A stretch of 64,000 nucleotides of DNA, from positions 228,442 to 292,441 of the forward strand of contig NZ_JACHCC010000010.1 of assembly GCF_014207135.1 (NCBI RefSeq). The letters run 5' to 3'. The DNA comes from Pedobacter cryoconitis (GTDB taxonomy: Bacteria; Bacteroidota; Bacteroidia; Sphingobacteriales; Sphingobacteriaceae). Shown in pieces: positions 43,984 to 52,121 of the stretch. The first letter of the stretch is position 1. Each line of letters opens with the position of its first letter. The notes under the pieces are model-generated. The model was not told where the DNA came from, did not search any database, and saw only the letters and a program-made list of their open reading frames with translations. A program made the position numbers and the translations under genes.

Positions 43984-44208
43984 CGGTTTTTAATTTTATA
44001 ATTGGCTGCAAGGTGTTGGTTACCAGTTTAATGTGTGTATTTTTAAATAGAATAGGGTACTGGTTAATCCATGAAATACCGTTGAAATGTTTTTTGGTCG
44101 TTTTTTTGTTATCTCATGATTTTACCTAATAAACTAATACAAATTTTGATTTAATACTGATGAATAAACGATATACAATGCTTAGCAAAACAGGTACTGT
44201 GATTAATT

Positions 44209-44526
44209 TTGATCAGGCAAACTTCATATAAGGTGGATAAGCTAATCGAATATCAACTGTCATTGTATATAACTGGTGCCTCTCAGAATTCAGTAAAAGC
44301 AATCAATAACCTCAAATTTATTTGTGAAAAGTATTTGCATGGAAATTATGTACTGGAAATTATAGATGTTTATCAACTTCCTGAGGTCGCTTATAAGGAG
44401 CAAATTATCGCGTTGCCCACATTAATCAAAAAGAGGCCGGCACCCGAAAGAAGGTTAGTCGGGGATTTGTCTGATACTTTGAAAGTATTAAGTGTACTTG
44501 GAATCACTCTTAAAGATATAGAATGA
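44209..44526 (+). CDS. kaiB: KaiB-like protein
   Basis: A 105-residue thioredoxin-like protein closely patterned on circadian-clock KaiB: QLSLYITGASQNSVKAINNL, then YVLEIIDVYQLPEVAYKEQI, ALPTLIKKRPAPERRLVGDL and SDTLKVL. The start is unclear: TTG at 44209, or GTG at 44233 giving a more usual N-terminus; no ATG is in frame. The gene overlaps the following histidine kinase by 4 bp (ATGA). No KaiA or KaiC is in the window. The N-terminal domain of the cyanobacterial kinase SasA has this same fold, so the pair may act as a split SasA-like unit. Confidence 0.88.
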   Translation: MIRQTSYKVDKLIEYQLSLYITGASQNSVKAINNLKFICEKYLHGNYVLEIIDVYQLPEVAYKEQIIALPTLIKKRPAPERRLVGDLSDTLKVLSVLGITLKDIE

Positions 44527-46184
44527 GTAATCAAAAGACTAATGAACAGCTGACTGCTGAATTAAAAGGATTGCAGGTTCAGTTAGAAGAAGCCAATGAT
44601 ACCATTGAAGCTATCAGAAAGGGTATGATCGATGCATTTGTAGTTCCCGGGCAGGAGAGCCATCAATTATATACACTTAAAACAGCCGATAAGACTTATA
44701 GAGTTTTAATAGAGAAAATGGGTGAGGGAGCAGTTACGTTAAATAAAGATGGTTTAATCCTTTATTGTAACCCACGTTTTGCCGCAATGGTGGATTTGTC
44801 TTTAAATAGAGTAATCGGTAAACAGTTTGATCTGTTTATCCATCACTATACAACTGCTAAGCTCAAAGAGATCATCAACTCTGGTAGTCTCTCAGATTAC
44901 AAAACAGAGGAGATCCTGATTAGTTCCAATCTTTCCAGTATGCCTGTACTGATGTCTATGACTAATCTGGATCTGGAAGAGGGAACTACATTCAGTATTT
45001 TACTGACAGATTTAACCATACAAAAGGAAACTCAGGTAGTTTTAAGATCAAAAAACGAAGAACTTGAAGAAGCGAGGAATCAGGCACTAAGACTAAATAA
45101 TGATCTGGAAGATACAGTAGTCGAAAGGACTAAAGACCTTTCGGTAAGCAGGGAACATTTTATGTTGCTGGCCAATAATATTCCTCAGATTACCTGGACG
45201 AATTTACCTTGTGGACGGTTTAATTTCTTTAATCAGCGCTGGTATGATTATACAGGCTTGTCTTTTGATGCGACATTTGAAGAATCATGGAATAATATTA
45301 TTCATCCTGATGACCTTAATGCAACACTCGAAAAATTTAATATCTGTATTCAAACAGGAGAGGTTTTCGAAATTGAAAATCGTTATAAACGGAATGATGG
45401 TATTTATCGCTGGCATCTTAACAGAAGTATGCCATTCCGAAATGAAAATGGAGAACTCCTGTTTTGGGTAGGTACGGCAACTGATATTGATGATCAGCGT
45501 AAGTCAATCGAAAAGAAAGATGAATTTATAGGTATAGCCAGCCATGAACTGAAAACACCTCTTACAAGTCTGAAAGCCTATTTACAGTTAATCTCTAACT
45601 ATAGGAAAGAACCAGTACCGGCTCAGGTAAAGACCTTTATTGTGAAAGCAGAAGGCTCTATCAGTAAGTTGCAGACCCTGGTCAATGATCTGCTGGATAT
45701 GAGTAAAATACAGGCGGGAAAGTTATATTTCAGTCAATATCCGGTAAGTGTTAATGAACTGGTTGCTATGTGTACGGAAAATGCTGGTTATATGTTCCCG
45801 GATTATAATATCATTTATAAACCAGGTGATGATGTAAAGGTTAATGGGAATATTGAACGCCTGGAACAGGTATTGATGAATCTGATCAATAACGCTGTCA
45901 AGTATTCACCTTTGCATAAAGACATTATGTTATCAGTTACAAAGGAGGGCAAGCAGGTCAGGATTGCAGTGACTGATTATGGTATAGGGCTATCAAGCGG
46001 ACATAAGGATAAGATCTTTGAGCGTTTTTATCGTGTAGATGATAAAAATTTTATGGCAAGTGGTCTGGGAATGGGGCTGTATATAGCTATGGAAATTATT
46101 AAAAATCATAAGGGGACAATAGGGGTACAAAGTAAAATCAATAAAGGATCTACTTTTTACATTTTATTACCTTTGCTTACATGA
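44523..46184 (+). CDS. PAS-domain sensor histidine kinase
   Basis: A 553-residue cytoplasmic kinase with no membrane segment. A coiled-coil start (LQVQLEEANDTIEAIRKGMI) leads to a first PAS domain (about residues 55-170), a second coiled coil, and a PAS_3 domain (FMLLANNIPQITW to WVGTATDIDD, about 210-325). The transmitter has the phospho-acceptor FIGIASHELKTPLTSLK (His near 341), the N box LINNAVKYSP and the G boxes VTDYGIGL and GLGMGLYIA. The N-terminal segment resembles kinases encoded beside KaiB/KaiC in other bacteria. It overlaps kaiB upstream and the secreted-protein gene downstream. No response regulator is adjacent. Confidence 0.93.
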   Translation: MSNQKTNEQLTAELKGLQVQLEEANDTIEAIRKGMIDAFVVPGQESHQLYTLKTADKTYRVLIEKMGEGAVTLNKDGLILYCNPRFAAMVDLSLNRVIGKQFDLFIHHYTTAKLKEIINSGSLSDYKTEEILISSNLSSMPVLMSMTNLDLEEGTTFSILLTDLTIQKETQVVLRSKNEELEEARNQALRLNNDLEDTVVERTKDLSVSREHFMLLANNIPQITWTNLPCGRFNFFNQRWYDYTGLSFDATFEESWNNIIHPDDLNATLEKFNICIQTGEVFEIENRYKRNDGIYRWHLNRSMPFRNENGELLFWVGTATDIDDQRKSIEKKDEFIGIASHELKTPLTSLKAYLQLISNYRKEPVPAQVKTFIVKAEGSISKLQTLVNDLLDMSKIQAGKLYFSQYPVSVNELVAMCTENAGYMFPDYNIIYKPGDDVKVNGNIERLEQVLMNLINNAVKYSPLHKDIMLSVTKEGKQVRIAVTDYGIGLSSGHKDKIFERFYRVDDKNFMASGLGMGLYIAMEIIKNHKGTIGVQSKINKGSTFYILLPLLT

Positions 46185-46654
46185 AATATGCTTTAACTCT
46201 TTTGTTGTGTTTTTTTGGATTACTGGGTAAGGGACAACACCTGAAACTTAGTCAGCTCAAATCATTTGTAGGTCAGCCTGTTGCTTCGGTTTCAGATAGT
46301 CTTAAGAGTACGCGCTGGGTAGTAAGACCTGAGCTTTCAGCGGTTAAAGGAGATCAGTTATACCGTACCTTTTCTTATGGAAATCATGGGTCTGAAAGAA
46401 CGAAAGCATTATCATGGCTCCGGATCCAGGCAGATTATGGAGTAGTTAACCAACTTTATTATCAATTGAATAGTCAGGCATCATACGAGCTGATCCTTAA
46501 GGATATTAAAGCTTCCGGCACAGAAAAGAAAGACATACAAAGTATTGAGAATAAACAAATCAGTACCTACTATTTATCCACTGATTATATTTTTCAGACT
46601 ATAGTAGGGGCTGATAGTTACACGATTATGGTTATGTCAAGCAGGGAGCACTGA
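46181..46654 (+). CDS. Small secreted protein of unknown function
   Basis: A 157-residue protein with a signal peptide (MKYALTLLLCFFGLLGKGQ) and a mature part of mixed alpha/beta character (SQLKSFVGQPVASVSDSL, LYYQLNSQASYELILKDI, TDYIFQTIVGADSYTIMV). Its ATG overlaps the kinase stop by 4 bp, so it is translationally coupled as the third gene of the kaiB operon. Not recognised. A periplasmic protein in a cytoplasmic clock-like module is unexpected. Confidence 0.75.
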   Translation: MKYALTLLLCFFGLLGKGQHLKLSQLKSFVGQPVASVSDSLKSTRWVVRPELSAVKGDQLYRTFSYGNHGSERTKALSWLRIQADYGVVNQLYYQLNSQASYELILKDIKASGTEKKDIQSIENKQISTYYLSTDYIFQTIVGADSYTIMVMSSREH

Positions 46655-46656
46655 AT

Positions 46657-47874
46657 TTAAAATGCCTCTCCGAGATTAATCGAAAATCCTGAATAACCTT
46701 TACTGATACCATAGTCAACGGCTATGTTTGTATTGGAACCCTTATTAAACTTAATACGCAGACCGGTTCCGACTGCCGGATGAATAGTCTTAAATGCATT
46801 GTTTTCAGGCTCGGTTACAGAAGTAGCATTTGCAAAAACGACGAAACCAAATAAACCGTTATCAGTTAAATCTCTTCTGTACTCACTTTCTACATAAAAA
46901 AGACCTTTACCTCTGTACCTGTTCTGATCCATCCCCCTGCCTGATCTGTTATATGGATCCCAGCCTATACTCGGCAGGTTAAGATAAGGGATGTTGTTAC
47001 TCAGCCCTGTCCATAAATAGGTCCAGAAAGCCAGTGTATTCTGCTGACGTGGTTTTGTACTGAAAGAGATATATTTTCTGGCATCTACATACAGAGACTT
47101 CCAGCTAGTGTTGCTGCCCAGGAAAGTAGGGTTGGTCCTTAAAACTATGTTCAGATAACCGCCTGGCAGGGGATTGATAGAACTGTTACGTGTATCATAG
47201 AGCAGGTTAAAGGATATTCCTGATGAAAAAGAATTGCTACCCTGCTCAGTTCCCGTATTATAGCCTGTGAATTTTTGAAGTCCCGGATCCGGCGCTTTGA
47301 TGTTAACGAAGTAATCCAGATTATAACCAAAACCGGCGTAAAAATATGGTTTGATACGTTTCAGTGCACTTTGATAAAATCTGATGTATTTATAGCTAAC
47401 CAATACTTTGTCGTCTTCTTTTCCGGAACCTAAACCCCAGGTATACTGAGGGTATACGAGAAACCGTGTATCTCCCTGTATAGTCCATGAATTATCTTTT
47501 AGCCAGATATCAGAACGTAAAGGAAGTCCGAACCTGCCTTGAAAATTCCAGTAAGGGGTAAAGGTTGCATTGGAAATATTCGTTGTTTTACGGTCACCTA
47601 AATAAAATCCCGCACTTGTTGAAGTAATCAGTGCGCGACCACCACCGGGAACATTGGCACCAATAGGAAGTAACGAAAAGAAAACTTTTCTGGAGTCTTC
47701 ATGATCATTTTTATGAGACTTGATTTTAAATAAAGTCTTGGCCACATCTATTAGATCGCGTTTATCAGAGGTGTCTTTAGGGTGGTTATTGGCAGAAATA
47801 ATATCACTGGCATTTTGTGCACTGACATGATAAGTAATAAATAAAAATGAAAACAGGAGGAGGATTCTTTGCAT
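46657..47874 (-). CDS. Outer-membrane protein of the Bac_surface_Ag (Omp85-like) type
   Basis: A 405-residue protein; the ATG at 47874 gives the signal peptide MQRILLLFSFLFITYHVSAQ and is preferred over 47928. There are no POTRA domains. The body is a beta-barrel with repeated amphipathic strands (KPYFYAGFGYNLDYFV, GISFNLLYDTRNSSINPLPGGYL, LFYVESEYRRDL, GFVVFANATSV, GTGLRIKFNKGSNTNIAVDYGI) ending in a terminal Phe. The DTRN...P..G.Y pattern is that of the bacterial surface antigen barrel. Such POTRA-less forms are common in Bacteroidota and of unknown function. Confidence 0.82.
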   Translation of the reverse strand: MQRILLLFSFLFITYHVSAQNASDIISANNHPKDTSDKRDLIDVAKTLFKIKSHKNDHEDSRKVFFSLLPIGANVPGGGRALITSTSAGFYLGDRKTTNISNATFTPYWNFQGRFGLPLRSDIWLKDNSWTIQGDTRFLVYPQYTWGLGSGKEDDKVLVSYKYIRFYQSALKRIKPYFYAGFGYNLDYFVNIKAPDPGLQKFTGYNTGTEQGSNSFSSGISFNLLYDTRNSSINPLPGGYLNIVLRTNPTFLGSNTSWKSLYVDARKYISFSTKPRQQNTLAFWTYLWTGLSNNIPYLNLPSIGWDPYNRSGRGMDQNRYRGKGLFYVESEYRRDLTDNGLFGFVVFANATSVTEPENNAFKTIHPAVGTGLRIKFNKGSNTNIAVDYGISKGYSGFSINLGEAF

Positions 47875-47931
47875 TAGGTCTAAAGATAGGTTTTTTCGTA
47901 AACTACGTTGCAAATAACGTTCCAACATGAA

Positions 47932-48675
47932 CTATAAACGGATTCTTTCCAGGAAATCAGCATAAAAATCAGGTATTCCGCTTTTGGATATTCCTTTGAT
48001 TACTTCTTCTACAGGGTAGTTTAATTTGATGATTTCAGCTTGCACATCATTATTACTAATGTCCAGCATCAGATAAGTAGCTAGTGGTTTTTCTTCTTTA
48101 GACCGCCCTACGGAACCGCAATTGAGAACCATTCTATTAGGTTCAGAAGGAATTGTCCTGATATAGGATTCATGTGTGTGGCCCATGATTAATATATCCG
48201 CCTGTTGTTCGTCCATCATTTGATTGACATCATCCAGATCGTGGTTTTGATAGATATATTCTTCATTGCTCCTGGTACTGCCATGTACCAGTTGAATATT
48301 AATGGTTTTGCCATTATGGTTATAAGTTAACCTGAGCTGTCCGGGAAGATGGGCCAGATACGTTCTGCAATCTTCATTAATCGAGTTTCTTGTGTAATTT
48401 ATTGCAGTGATTCTGGCTTCTGTTTCTTCCATACTATGTTTTATAAGCGGAATGATGGGATAGTCGAAGGCAATTCTTTCATCGTGGTTTCCCATCAGAC
48501 ATGGAATTCTTAAGTTCTGAATGGTTTCGATAACCTCATTGGTCCAGGGGGCAAAGTCTACCAGATCTCCCAGACAATATACCTGATCGGCCTTTCTTTT
48601 TTCTATATCCTCCAGCACTGTTTGAAGTGCAGGCAGATTTCCATGTACATCACTGAATATAGCTATCAGACTCAT
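47932..48675 (-). CDS. Calcineurin-like metallophosphoesterase
   Basis: A 247-residue enzyme with the full metal-ligand set: IFSDVHGNLPAL (Asp8, His10), CLGDLVDFAP, LMGNHDERIAF, VHGSTRS and IMGHTHESY. The layout matches the YfcE/MJ0936-type phosphodiesterases and related bacterial phosphatases. Its start overlaps the stop of the upstream MFS gene by 4 bp. The substrate is unknown. Confidence 0.92.
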   Translation of the reverse strand: MSLIAIFSDVHGNLPALQTVLEDIEKRKADQVYCLGDLVDFAPWTNEVIETIQNLRIPCLMGNHDERIAFDYPIIPLIKHSMEETEARITAINYTRNSINEDCRTYLAHLPGQLRLTYNHNGKTINIQLVHGSTRSNEEYIYQNHDLDDVNQMMDEQQADILIMGHTHESYIRTIPSEPNRMVLNCGSVGRSKEEKPLATYLMLDISNNDVQAEIIKLNYPVEEVIKGISKSGIPDFYADFLERIRL

Positions 48676-49844
48676 GATTTATAACGTTTAGAAATGATAA
48701 CAATTAATAAGGCAATTCCACTCCATAATAACATCTGCCAGGTAGAGAGGCTCCAGCCTCCAAATTTCCAACTAAGCAGCCCAAAATAAGTACCTACCGC
48801 AGCACCTATAAAATAGGTAGTCATATAAATGGTATTCAGTCGGCTATGCGCATGTTCGTGAAGACTATAAATACGGGTAAAATTAGTAATCTGTGTGGCC
48901 TGTACGCCAATGTCCAGGAAGAAGATGCTGATGATTAAAACAGGGACAGAAAAAGGAAATAGTTTAATCAGGATAATACTTCCAATGATCATCGAAACAG
49001 TTAGTATTAAGGAATTATAGACATTTCCTTTATCAGCAAGTTTACCGAAATATGGAGCCACGAGTGCCCCTCCAATGGCAATAAGACCAAATAAACCAAT
49101 GGTACCCGTATGATAATTTAATGGTTGAGCACTTAAATGAAAGGTTAGTGTTGTCCAGAATGAGCAAAATACACCAAAAGTGAAAGCACCTAATAAAGCG
49201 GCCTGTCTTAAAACCCTGTATTCCTTAACCAGAGATAAGGTAGACTTTAAAAGACTCAGGTAGCTGCCTTTGAATTTTGGGGTCACTTCTGGCAGGTAAG
49301 CTTTTAACAATATGCTTATAGTCAGAACCATAATTGCTGATATACCATAGACATATCTCCAGCCAAACCATTGTGTAAGGAGGCCGCTCAGAACTCTTGC
49401 TCCTAAGATCCCAACTAATATACCACTGAATACCTGACCTACATTTTTACCCCGGTTATGTTTGCCTAAAGTGGCTGCCATAGGTAAAATAATCTGGGCA
49501 GGTACAGAGAAAAGGCCCACTAAAAAACTTAAAATATAAATTACAATAAGTGATGATGAAAGAGCAAACAGTGTTAAAACAACTGTAAGTAAGCCACAAA
49601 GTAACAAAATAAGATTCTTGCGATTTAGCTTGTCTCCCAAAGGCAGTAAGAAAAACATGCCCAGGCCATATCCAAGTTGTGAAAGCATGGAAATTTTGCC
49701 TGCCTGATTTTCATCGGCATGTAAGGACAGACCAATTTCCTTTAGGATCGGTTGGTTATAATAAATATTGGCTACAATAATACCTGCCGAAACAGCCATT
49801 AAAGGTATAATTGCTGGGTGTAAGTCTTGTTTATCTGAAGTCAT
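48672..49844 (-). CDS. MFS transporter
   Basis: A 390-residue protein with 12 predicted membrane segments. ANIYYNQPILKEIGLSLHA in the first segment and LPLGDKLNRKNLILLLCGLL in the loop after helix 2 match the YnfM/YgaY-type family of efflux proteins found beside regulators. The phosphoesterase gene follows with a 4-bp overlap. An AraC regulator is divergent 35 bp away and probably controls it. Confidence 0.9.
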   Translation of the reverse strand: MTSDKQDLHPAIIPLMAVSAGIIVANIYYNQPILKEIGLSLHADENQAGKISMLSQLGYGLGMFFLLPLGDKLNRKNLILLLCGLLTVVLTLFALSSSLIVIYILSFLVGLFSVPAQIILPMAATLGKHNRGKNVGQVFSGILVGILGARVLSGLLTQWFGWRYVYGISAIMVLTISILLKAYLPEVTPKFKGSYLSLLKSTLSLVKEYRVLRQAALLGAFTFGVFCSFWTTLTFHLSAQPLNYHTGTIGLFGLIAIGGALVAPYFGKLADKGNVYNSLILTVSMIIGSIILIKLFPFSVPVLIISIFFLDIGVQATQITNFTRIYSLHEHAHSRLNTIYMTTYFIGAAVGTYFGLLSWKFGGWSLSTWQMLLWSGIALLIVIISKRYKS

Positions 49845-49879
49845 GTATCGATTAATTCTGACGCAAACCTACGACAGGG

Positions 49880-50776
49880 ATGACTTTACGGGTTGTACTT
49901 TTAATCGGTATATTTGTAAAAAACAACGGATTGGAACGATTTATTCAGCACGAACCACTTTTTATCAGGCATTTCAAGACAACAGTATGGCCGTTTCCGG
50001 TACATAATCACAACCATTTTGAGTTGATGTTTATCCATTCTGGTAATGGTCATCATGAGCTGAATGGTAAACTCAGCCCTTACACAGGGCCTTGTCTATT
50101 TCTACTGGCACCTGCTGACTATCATATTTTTATGATCCAGGAAGCAACTGAGTTTAGTGTGCTGAAGTTTACAAATTGTTATCTCGATGATGTTTCTGCG
50201 GGAACTGTTAAAAATGAATGGAACAAGTTGATTGATCACCTGTTGGTTATAAACAATGCTTCTGAAACTTGTCTGGTTGAATCAGCAAACGAACTGGATA
50301 AAATTGACCAGATCATGCGTATGATCGTAAGAGAATGGGAGGGAAGTCATACATCCAATGAAGTTATATTTTATCTGATCAGAAGTGTTTTTGCATTGAT
50401 TAAAAGAAATGCCTTCCATCAGCGGGTACCTGATAATCTGCTTAATGGTAATCTGTTTATCAGTATGATGAATCATATTCATGTGCATATTAAGGATCCG
50501 TCAGAATTGCGTTTAACTGTACTGTCTGAGCGTTTTAACTTATCTCCTAATCATCTCAGCAGTTTATTTAAACAGCAGATGGGTCTCTCTGTCAAAAAAT
50601 ATATTGATGACTATAAATTTAAACTTATTGAAAACCGTTTGAAATTTGGTAACTCCATGATCAAAGAGATCAGTATTGAGTTTGGCTTTGCAGATTTAAG
50701 CCATTTCAATAAGTTTCTGAAAAACTATGGAGGTATTAATCCAACAGCTATCAGGAAAAAATCTGCCGGTGTATAA
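49880..50776 (+). CDS. AraC family transcriptional regulator
   Basis: The open frame from the ATG at 49880 encodes 298 residues, but the first 17 (hydrophobic, MTLRVVLLIGIFV) look unlike the family and a TAnnTTTG element (49909-49916) lies inside them. A TTG at 49931, giving LERFIQHEPLFIRHF, may be the true start. The N-terminal cupin domain has HNHNHFELMFIHSGNGHHELN, and the C-terminal 95 residues hold two helix-turn-helix units (LTVLSERFNLSPNHLSSLFK and IKEISIEFGFADLSHFNKFL). It is divergent from the MFS/phosphoesterase operon. Confidence 0.88.
   Translation: MTLRVVLLIGIFVKNNGLERFIQHEPLFIRHFKTTVWPFPVHNHNHFELMFIHSGNGHHELNGKLSPYTGPCLFLLAPADYHIFMIQEATEFSVLKFTNCYLDDVSAGTVKNEWNKLIDHLLVINNASETCLVESANELDKIDQIMRMIVREWEGSHTSNEVIFYLIRSVFALIKRNAFHQRVPDNLLNGNLFISMMNHIHVHIKDPSELRLTVLSERFNLSPNHLSSLFKQQMGLSVKKYIDDYKFKLIENRLKFGNSMIKEISIEFGFADLSHFNKFLKNYGGINPTAIRKKSAGV
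49909..49916 (+). promoter_or_regulatory. -7-like element inside the annotated AraC N-terminus
   Basis: TATATTTG fits TAnnTTTG and lies 14 nt before the alternative TTG start at 49931. If used, the AraC protein begins there and not at 49880. Confidence 0.3.
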
Positions 50777-50803
50777 AGCTACTCCTTGTTATATAAGGTA
50801 GCT
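50777..50803. terminator. Hairpin overlapping two convergent gene ends
   Basis: AGCTA...CCTT pairs with AAGG...TAGCT (bulged CT on one side) around a short AT loop. It begins at the end of the AraC gene and covers the last codons of the FAD monooxygenase gene. Confidence 0.45.
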
Positions 50804-51978
50804 CCACCCGAATTTGAGGAAAGAATGGAAGCTGAACTATGTTTCCGCATTTTTTCTTCATAGTTAGCAACCGTCCCGAGTATATTAGTCCCTTTGCCAG
50901 CTGCTTCAGATAAACAGCTTGTCAACAGAAAGGCATCATGGAGAGCTGTGTTTGCACCCAATCCTCCCGCTGGACTCATTGCATGGATAGCGTCTCCCAG
51001 TACTGTTATTTTATTGCTGATCCATTTTTCTTTTGGAATTGAAGTTCTTACAGGGGTGATACTGAGTGTCGCAGGTTCAACAAGTCCGAACAGTACTTTA
51101 AGAGAAGAGGCCCAGGATTTTGTAACTTCTCCTACACAATTCAGAATATCTTCTTTAGACATCATTAAATTTTGATCTTTCTTCAATCCAAAACGTTCGC
51201 GGTTGCCAATAAAAGACCAGTAAATATAATCCTCTGTGTGGCTTATATTAAACAGGTGGTTTTGCTTTATAGCTTGCAGAGCTGATCCTTTAAATTGCAT
51301 AGCATCTATAATTACAGCCATTTCCTCTTCAAAAATGACTGAAGTACCGAGCTGTAAAATTTTTGCTATTTGTTCTTTAGCTATGGCACTATAATAAGTC
51401 TTTCCATAAACATTAATATTGCCTGTATCTTCTAACTTTTGTCCTGGGAATTTTAACATAGACAACCTGGAATTAATGCCATCTGCAGCTACGACTAAAT
51501 CTGCCTGGTAAGAAGTGCCATCTTTAAAATGAACCTGAACTTTTCCGTCAGGAAGTTCTTCATAACATACAAATTCCTTATTGAAATGAACATTTTCATC
51601 TAATCCGGATAATAACACTTCTCTCATGGTTAGCCGGTTTGCTCTCAGATCAGGTAATTTCTCCTGTTCACCGTCACTCCACGAATCAACCCAATGATCC
51701 TCCAGTATATCGAGTTGTGAGTTTAAGGTATTTACCCCGGTTGAATGAACAGCACAGGTATCAGTAAAAATTTGATAAAGCTCTTCCGAAAGACAATAAG
51801 TAAGCGCATCCTGGCCAGTCTCATTAATTCTGATCCGGTAACCTTGTATCCTGCTGTTTACTGCTGGATCTTTCTCGAAGATTTGGAAAGAGATATTGTT
51901 TTTTTTAAGTCCCTGTGCTAAACTAAGTCCACCTAAGCCCGCCCCGATTATGGCAATATTGATATTTTTATTTTCCAT
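50779..51978 (-). CDS. FAD-dependent monooxygenase
   Basis: A 399-residue flavoprotein; the ATG at 51978 (MENKNINIAIIGAGLGGLSLAQGL) is chosen because it places the FAD-binding GxGxxG at the N-terminus, 16 residues inside the longer frame. VVAADGINSRL is the DG motif and VLGDAIHAMSPAGGLGANTALHDA the GD motif of aromatic hydroxylase-type enzymes (TetX/PHBH group). It may modify an aromatic or drug-like compound. TetX-like tigecycline degradation is possible by family but not shown. Confidence 0.88.
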   Translation of the reverse strand: MENKNINIAIIGAGLGGLSLAQGLKKNNISFQIFEKDPAVNSRIQGYRIRINETGQDALTYCLSEELYQIFTDTCAVHSTGVNTLNSQLDILEDHWVDSWSDGEQEKLPDLRANRLTMREVLLSGLDENVHFNKEFVCYEELPDGKVQVHFKDGTSYQADLVVAADGINSRLSMLKFPGQKLEDTGNINVYGKTYYSAIAKEQIAKILQLGTSVIFEEEMAVIIDAMQFKGSALQAIKQNHLFNISHTEDYIYWSFIGNRERFGLKKDQNLMMSKEDILNCVGEVTKSWASSLKVLFGLVEPATLSITPVRTSIPKEKWISNKITVLGDAIHAMSPAGGLGANTALHDAFLLTSCLSEAAGKGTNILGTVANYEEKMRKHSSASILSSNSGGATLYNKE

Positions 51979-52121
51979 TATATTAAATATTTGATGATAC
52001 AAAGCTGCATGATTATCGAAAATCAATTGTTACCTGAATCGGGGGAAGTATTAGACGATTAGCGGTAATACCCAGACAGGCAAGGACAGTTGTGTCTGGT
52101 TGAGGTTCTAACTTAGCCTTT

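Larger units (their letters stand above)
43804..44208. other. AT-rich intergenic region upstream of the kaiB-like operon
   Basis: About 400 bp between divergent genes. It holds an 11-bp inverted repeat at 43849-43877 with a third related half-site (ATACTATT, ending near 43900), and a perfect 14-bp palindrome, ATTCTATATAGAAT, at 43970-43983. A 23-codon frame (44160-44231) starts at its right end. No longer gene is supported. Confidence 0.5.
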
